From the NCBI GenBank assembly GCA_002309715.1, contig DBXW01000007.1:1-6402 (forward strand): a stretch of 6,402 nt of DNA, read 5' to 3'. Below the pieces are notes generated by a model. That model was not told the DNA's origin, made no database searches, and was given only the letters and a program-made list of their open reading frames with translations. The position numbers and the translations under genes were made by a program. Position 1 is the stretch's first letter. Each line of letters opens with the position of its first letter. Below are positions 4,798 to 6,402 of the stretch, piece after piece. The stretch comes from Candidatus Avelusimicrobium cornigerorum (lineage in GTDB: Bacteria > Elusimicrobiota > Elusimicrobia > Elusimicrobiales > Elusimicrobiaceae).

Positions 4798-6402
4798 TTA
4801 TTTTTGCGTAAAGTCTTGTGCCGGTTTTTTGCTGGACAAAATCGCCCAACTCAAAACGGCTAGCAACGCAATCACAACCACCCAGCCCAGTTTACCAAGC
4901 GGGGTAAAGTCGTTGTGGTAGTTTACAATGATAGGCGCAACAATCACGGCTACCATGTTCACTACTTTAATAAGCGGGTTGACGGCCGGACCGGCAGTAT
5001 CTTTCAAGGGATCGCCCACCGTGTCACCCACTACGCTGGCTTTGTGGCGTTCGGAACCTTTGCCGGTGTTGGCGGCAATATCGGACGGTTCATCTTCTAC
5101 CACTTTTTTGGCATTATCCCAACTGCCGCCCGCGTTAGACATAAACACGGCTAAGAGTTGCCCGGAAACGATAATACCGGCTAAAAAGCCACCTAACGCT
5201 TCCACACCGAAAGCCAACCCTACAATAATCGGCGAAACAATACCGAGTAGTGCCAAAATAACCAATTCTTTTTGCGCGGCTACCGTGGAGATATTAACCG
5301 CACGGGTATAGTCGGGTTTGGCCTTGCCTTCCAAGACGCCCCCTTTAAATTGGCGGCGTACTTCCTGCACAATTAAGGCAGCGGCGCGGCTGACGGCGTT
5401 AATCGCAAACGACGAGAACAACCACGGCAAAGCCCCACCGATCAGCATACCCACAAATACGACCGGGTTGGAAACCACAATGCCTACGTTAGACAAAAGT
5501 TCCAACGCTTTGCCATCGCCCGCGGCGGCCCACGCGTCGTTTAAGAGACGTTGCACGTTGCTTACGTCTACCATATAAGACGCAAACAAAGAAACCGCGG
5601 CAATGACGGCTGAACCGATAGCCACCCCTTTGGTAATGGCTTTGGTGGTATTGCCTACACCGTCTAAGTCTGCCATAATTTGGCGGGCTTTTTTGGTTTC
5701 GGCGTCGTCGTGACCGTGCCAACTCATTTCGCCGATACCGTTGGCGTTATCGGCAATCGGGCCGAACGAGTCCATAGCCACATTGTTACCGGTCAGCGTG
5801 AGCATACCAATACCCGTCATGGCTACACCGTAGAGAATAAAGTTAAATTTCTCTACCGGGCTTAACCCGTCAATCGTGCCGAACACAACTACGGACAAGA
5901 AGATAGACGCCGCAATTACCAAGGTGGTCCACACGGCACTTTCAAAACCAACGGCAATACCCGACAAGATCGTCGTAGCCGATCCGGTAGCCGTTGCCTT
6001 TTTAATTTCCTGCACCGGCTTGCCTTCCGTGCCGGTAAAATATTCGGTCAAGCGGTCAATACAAATAGCCAGCAAAATACCAATGGTAGTAGCCGCAAAC
6101 GGACGCCACCAACCGCCGGGCACGTCAGCCATGTAATAGTAAGCGAGTACGCCGAAAATCGCCACGGAAATGGCGGCGGAAATGGAGTACCCTTTGAAAA
6201 TGGCTTTCATCGCATTGCCCGCGGTGCGTTTGGAATCTTTCACTGCGTACGTACCAATGATAGAGCACAGCACGCCGATACCGCGCACCAAAAGCGGATA
6301 AACGATCCACTCGTGGTGGCCGGTAATGCGCCACAACGCAATACCTAAAATTAAGCCGGACACGATCGTCACTTCGTACGATTCAAAAATATCGGCTGCC
6401 CC
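4798..6402 (-). CDS. hppA: Membrane-bound K+-independent-type H+-pumping pyrophosphatase, N-terminus beyond window
   Basis: This integral membrane enzyme couples pyrophosphate hydrolysis to ion export across the inner membrane. The window holds 534 codons and the TAA at 4798. The frame is open through the right edge, where it reads GAADIFESYEVTIVSG, a conserved internal V-PPase segment, so the GTG at 6372 is not the real start. Family enzymes are about 650-800 residues, so the first substrate loop lies outside. Visible motifs include GNNVAMDSFGPIADNANGIGEM (encoded 5725-5790), DLDGVGNTTKAITKG, SNAGGSWDNAKK and GDTVGDPLKDTAGPAVNPLIK, the C-terminal substrate and Mg-binding loop, plus many long hydrophobic segments. 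The GNTTKAIT motif carries Lys and Thr at the two positions that mark K+-independent enzymes, which pump protons. A hairpin follows the gene. The promoter is not in the window. Assignment is very secure; ion specificity is inferred from the signature. Confidence 0.97.
   Translation of the reverse strand, partial: GAADIFESYEVTIVSGLILGIALWRITGHHEWIVYPLLVRGIGVLCSIIGTYAVKDSKRTAGNAMKAIFKGYSISAAISVAIFGVLAYYYMADVPGGWWRPFAATTIGILLAICIDRLTEYFTGTEGKPVQEIKKATATGSATTILSGIAVGFESAVWTTLVIAASIFLSVVVFGTIDGLSPVEKFNFILYGVAMTGIGMLTLTGNNVAMDSFGPIADNANGIGEMSWHGHDDAETKKARQIMADLDGVGNTTKAITKGVAIGSAVIAAVSLFASYMVDVSNVQRLLNDAWAAAGDGKALELLSNVGIVVSNPVVFVGMLIGGALPWLFSSFAINAVSRAAALIVQEVRRQFKGGVLEGKAKPDYTRAVNISTVAAQKELVILALLGIVSPIIVGLAFGVEALGGFLAGIIVSGQLLAVFMSNAGGSWDNAKKVVEDEPSDIAANTGKGSERHKASVVGDTVGDPLKDTAGPAVNPLIKVVNMVAVIVAPIIVNYHNDFTPLGKLGWVVVIALLAVLSWAILSSKKPAQDFTQK
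5632..5643 (-). other. K+-independence signature in the pyrophosphatase
   Basis: The codons read Lys (5641-5643), Ala, Ile, Thr (5632-5634) within GNTTKAITKG. K+-dependent membrane pyrophosphatases, including the sodium pumps, have Ala at the Lys position, and published mutagenesis identified this Lys as replacing the K+ requirement. Thr three residues on agrees with the K+-independent class. Confidence 0.75.

Noticed and set aside
4928..6136. Plus-strand open frames opposite the pyrophosphatase.
   Set aside because: They are shadows of a highly conserved gene on the minus strand and have no plausible protein features.
6370..6372. GTG as the start of the pyrophosphatase.
   Set aside because: The frame stays open to the window edge and the residues before it (GAADIFESYE) belong to the conserved family core.

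Overview
The window comes from a Gram-negative (diderm) bacterium of moderate G+C. All five genes lie on the minus strand and are transcribed right to left. The two genes at the window edges are incomplete. The diderm reading rests on an outer-membrane-type protein with a signal peptide and on an AIDA-type autotransporter. The taxon cannot be fixed from this sequence. A host-associated diderm such as Elusimicrobiota or a proteobacterium would fit, but that is a guess.

Layout from right to left in transcription order. (1) A membrane-bound proton-translocating pyrophosphatase (hppA type) lacks its N-terminus beyond the right edge; it ends at 4798 and is followed by a strong GC hairpin. (2) A small Sel1-repeat protein (4233-4655) has a probable extended -10 promoter. 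(3) A roughly 250-residue predicted outer-membrane beta-barrel protein (3412-4161) has its own promoter-like sequence. (4) A bacterial autotransporter heptosyltransferase (BAHT; Aah/TibC family, 1966-3351) has a promoter whose -35 box overlaps the stop codon of gene 3. (5) A large autotransporter runs off the left edge (<1-1964). It carries about 23 strand-loop-strand repeats and the start of a pertactin-like domain.

Genes 4 and 5 form a two-gene module. Only one base separates the heptosyltransferase stop from the autotransporter start, and the autotransporter ribosome binding site lies inside the last codons of the heptosyltransferase. Known BAHT enzymes add heptose from an ADP-heptose donor to Ser/Thr in exactly this kind of repeat before the passenger is exported. 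The expected working is therefore that the enzyme modifies the passenger in the cytoplasm, the protein crosses the inner membrane, and a C-terminal barrel (outside the window) displays the glycosylated beta-helix as an adhesin. The oddest part is the autotransporter N-terminus. It has a cytosol-like extension of about 55 residues with three His and three Cys before any plausible signal sequence. The other three genes look like ordinary housekeeping or envelope genes with no visible functional link to the module.
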